A DNA stretch of 64,000 nucleotides, taken from the NCBI GenBank assembly GCA_965218935.1, contig CBDCMH010000011.1, forward strand, positions 1 to 64,000, read 5' to 3'. The translations under genes were made by a program, and so were the position numbers. Below are positions 62,732 through 64,000 of this stretch, piece by piece. The stretch is from JADFOI01 sp965218935. Lineage in GTDB: Bacteria > Acidobacteriota > UBA6911 > RPQK01 > JADFOI01. Below the pieces are notes generated by a model. It made no database searches. It worked only from the letters and a program-made list of their open reading frames with translations, and was not told where the DNA came from. The stretch's first letter is position 1. Each line of letters begins with the position of its first letter.

Positions 62732-63033
62732 AGGCCGGCACGGTGGTGGAGAATTTATGAATCTGTGCTGTGCATCCTGGTGAGACACATTCGGAGTCCC
62801 AACAGGGTTCACGAAGATCCCTTCGCAGCGCTAAGGGCATAAGCAGATTTATGGAATAATCCCGGCTAGCCTAACTTCCGCGGTCCGCTGAACGATTTTC
62901 ACCTACTTTGCCTGGTCGACGTTGGCAAGTCCTTTATTTTCAACGAGCGCCTTGATAGATTGGCAAAATAGTGACTAACGTGACTAAGTACAGTCCTGTT
63001 TGAGTCAGGTGGGTATGATATATATAGTGATTA
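62732..63033. other. intergenic region, probably containing the end of the IS1634-type element
   Basis: No gene is visible. TGACTAACGTGACTAAG at 62970-62990 holds a short direct repeat. The IS end lies somewhere between about 62900 and 63030 but cannot be fixed because the other end is outside the window. Confidence 0.4.
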
Positions 63034-64000
63034 ATGTACATCCGAAAAACCAGTCGCATCTACAAGGGCAAGGAGTACACGAACTACCTGCTGGTGAAGT
63101 CGGTTCAGACTCCCCAGGGACCCCGCCAAAGAACGATTTGCTCTCTGGGCAATCTCGCCCCGGCACCCCCAGAAGAATGGCTGACCCTGGCCCACAAGCT
63201 GGAGTCGGCTTTGCGCGGCCAGCTTTCGCTGGAAGCTCCCGATGAAAAAACCCAAACTCTGCTGCAAAGGGCTCGGCGGGGCCGGCGCCGGCGAGAGCCC
63301 GAGCCTGGGGCAGAACTGGTCACCGTCGATGTGGAGCGGATTGAATTGGACGAGGCACGGGAAGCCGGGCCCGTGCACGTTGGACATCAGATGTGGCGGC
63401 GCTTGGGGGTGGACGAGATTCTCAGGCGTGCGGGCTTGTCGCAACGTGGGTGTCTGTTGAGCGAAGCGATGACGCTTAACCGGCTGATCTGTCCGCTTTC
63501 GGAACGGGCCATGCCCGACTGGATCCGCCGCACGGCGATGGGGGACATTCTGGGAGAGGACTTCTCGACGCTGCAGGAGGATGCGCTGTATCGGAACCTG
63601 GATCGGCTGCATCCAAATCGGGAGCCGATCGAGCGGGAGCTGGCGGAGCGGGAGAGAAGGCTTTTCAACCTGGAAGAGACGGTCTATCTCTACGACCTGA
63701 CGTCGACCTACTTTGAGGGTCAGGCGGAAGCCAACCCCCAGGCCAAGCGGGGCTACTCGCGCGATAAACGTCCGGACTGCAAGCAGGTGGTGGTCGGGCT
63801 GGTGCTCGATGAGGAGGGTTTTCCCAAGGCCCACGACGTGTTTGACGGAAACGTGCAGGACCGCGCCACCGTTGATCAGATGTTGGATAGGTTAGAGAAA
63901 CGAACGGGCCACAAAGTAGGCTCGACGGTGGTGGTGGATCGCGGCATGGCTTATGAGGAGAACCTCGAGCAGATCCGGCAGCGTCAGTATCACTACATTG
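63034..64000 (+). CDS. IS1634-family transposase, partial at window edge
   Basis: Open from the ATG at 63034 to the window end (322 codons so far; family proteins are roughly 500-600 residues). It starts MYIRKTSRIYKGKEYTNYLL, then SVQTPQGPRQRTICSLGNL, typical of IS1634-type transposases, and later ETVYLYDLTSTYFEG (first Asp), RGYSRDKRPDCKQVVVGLVL and VVVDRGMAYEENLEQIRQ. The frame is intact over the visible part. Confidence 0.9.
   Translation, partial: MYIRKTSRIYKGKEYTNYLLVKSVQTPQGPRQRTICSLGNLAPAPPEEWLTLAHKLESALRGQLSLEAPDEKTQTLLQRARRGRRRREPEPGAELVTVDVERIELDEAREAGPVHVGHQMWRRLGVDEILRRAGLSQRGCLLSEAMTLNRLICPLSERAMPDWIRRTAMGDILGEDFSTLQEDALYRNLDRLHPNREPIERELAERERRLFNLEETVYLYDLTSTYFEGQAEANPQAKRGYSRDKRPDCKQVVVGLVLDEEGFPKAHDVFDGNVQDRATVDQMLDRLEKRTGHKVGSTVVVDRGMAYEENLEQIRQRQYHYI

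Noticed and set aside
1..64000. CRISPR array, toxin-antitoxin pair or known phage-defence system
   Set aside because: No regularly spaced direct repeats and no defence-type gene pair were found; repeats seen are palindromic or coding.

Overview
The window looks like chromosomal DNA from an Acidobacteriota-type, Gram-negative, biopolymer-using heterotroph. That placement is an inference from the gene families: an Oar-like TonB receptor with an N-terminal carboxypeptidase-regulatory domain, FG-GAP/VCBS proteins with ASPIC/UnbV ends, a DUF5916 protein, an LVIVD-repeat protein and tandem CocE/NonD hydrolases. No rRNA or ribosomal-protein gene is present to confirm it.

About 1-32.5 kb is one large surface-polysaccharide locus, mostly on the minus strand. 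It holds ten or so glycosyltransferases (mostly GT4-type, one GT2, one GT9), an ABC-2 export permease without a visible ATPase, an O-antigen ligase/polymerase with a TPR tail, a WecA/TagO-like phosphoglycosyl transferase, a sulfotransferase, several methyltransferases, a methyltransferase-pyruvyltransferase fusion, a frameshifted deacetylase, a FAD reductase, and a Wzx-type flippase fused to a kinase-like domain. A winged-helix regulator closes the locus, and a 73-bp perfect palindrome covers its 5' end. Together these suggest lipid-linked assembly, flipping and polymerisation/ligation of a glycan that may carry sulfate, pyruvate or methyl groups.

The locus is being eroded. An IS903-like IS5 element cuts a methyltransferase at 1014. 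A 1.66-kb IS with a CTAG target duplication sits at 25410-27071. A 65-bp REP/MITE-like unit abuts a truncated gene at 8016. From 32.7 to 34.9 kb there is a scar made of a truncated paralogue of the secreted protein at 10588-12054, a tyrosine-recombinase remnant, a 5' half of a tRNA-Arg gene and an IS3-family element.

From 35 to 43.7 kb lie small accessory genes (ABM monooxygenase, beta-barrel, DUF5679-like zinc ribbon, PPOX flavoprotein), a four-gene minor-pilin operon (FimT/PilV/PilW/PilX-like), a cohesin-like secreted protein and an LVIVD protein. A degenerate tRNA-Cys-like sequence follows at 43.8 kb.

From 44 to 62.7 kb is an envelope/nutrient region: DUF5916 barrel protein, three tandem CocE/NonD hydrolases (the middle one frameshifted), an FG-GAP protein overlapping a TPR protein, an Oar-like TonB receptor, and divergently a 1078-residue TPR-VCBS-ASPIC protein. 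The window ends inside an IS1634-family transposase. Four genes carry a single frameshift each, so either decay or base-calling error is possible. The least ordinary items are the flippase-kinase fusion, the 73-bp palindrome, the GT9 protein with four exact-length 21-residue coiled-coil repeats, and the tRNA/integrase scar.
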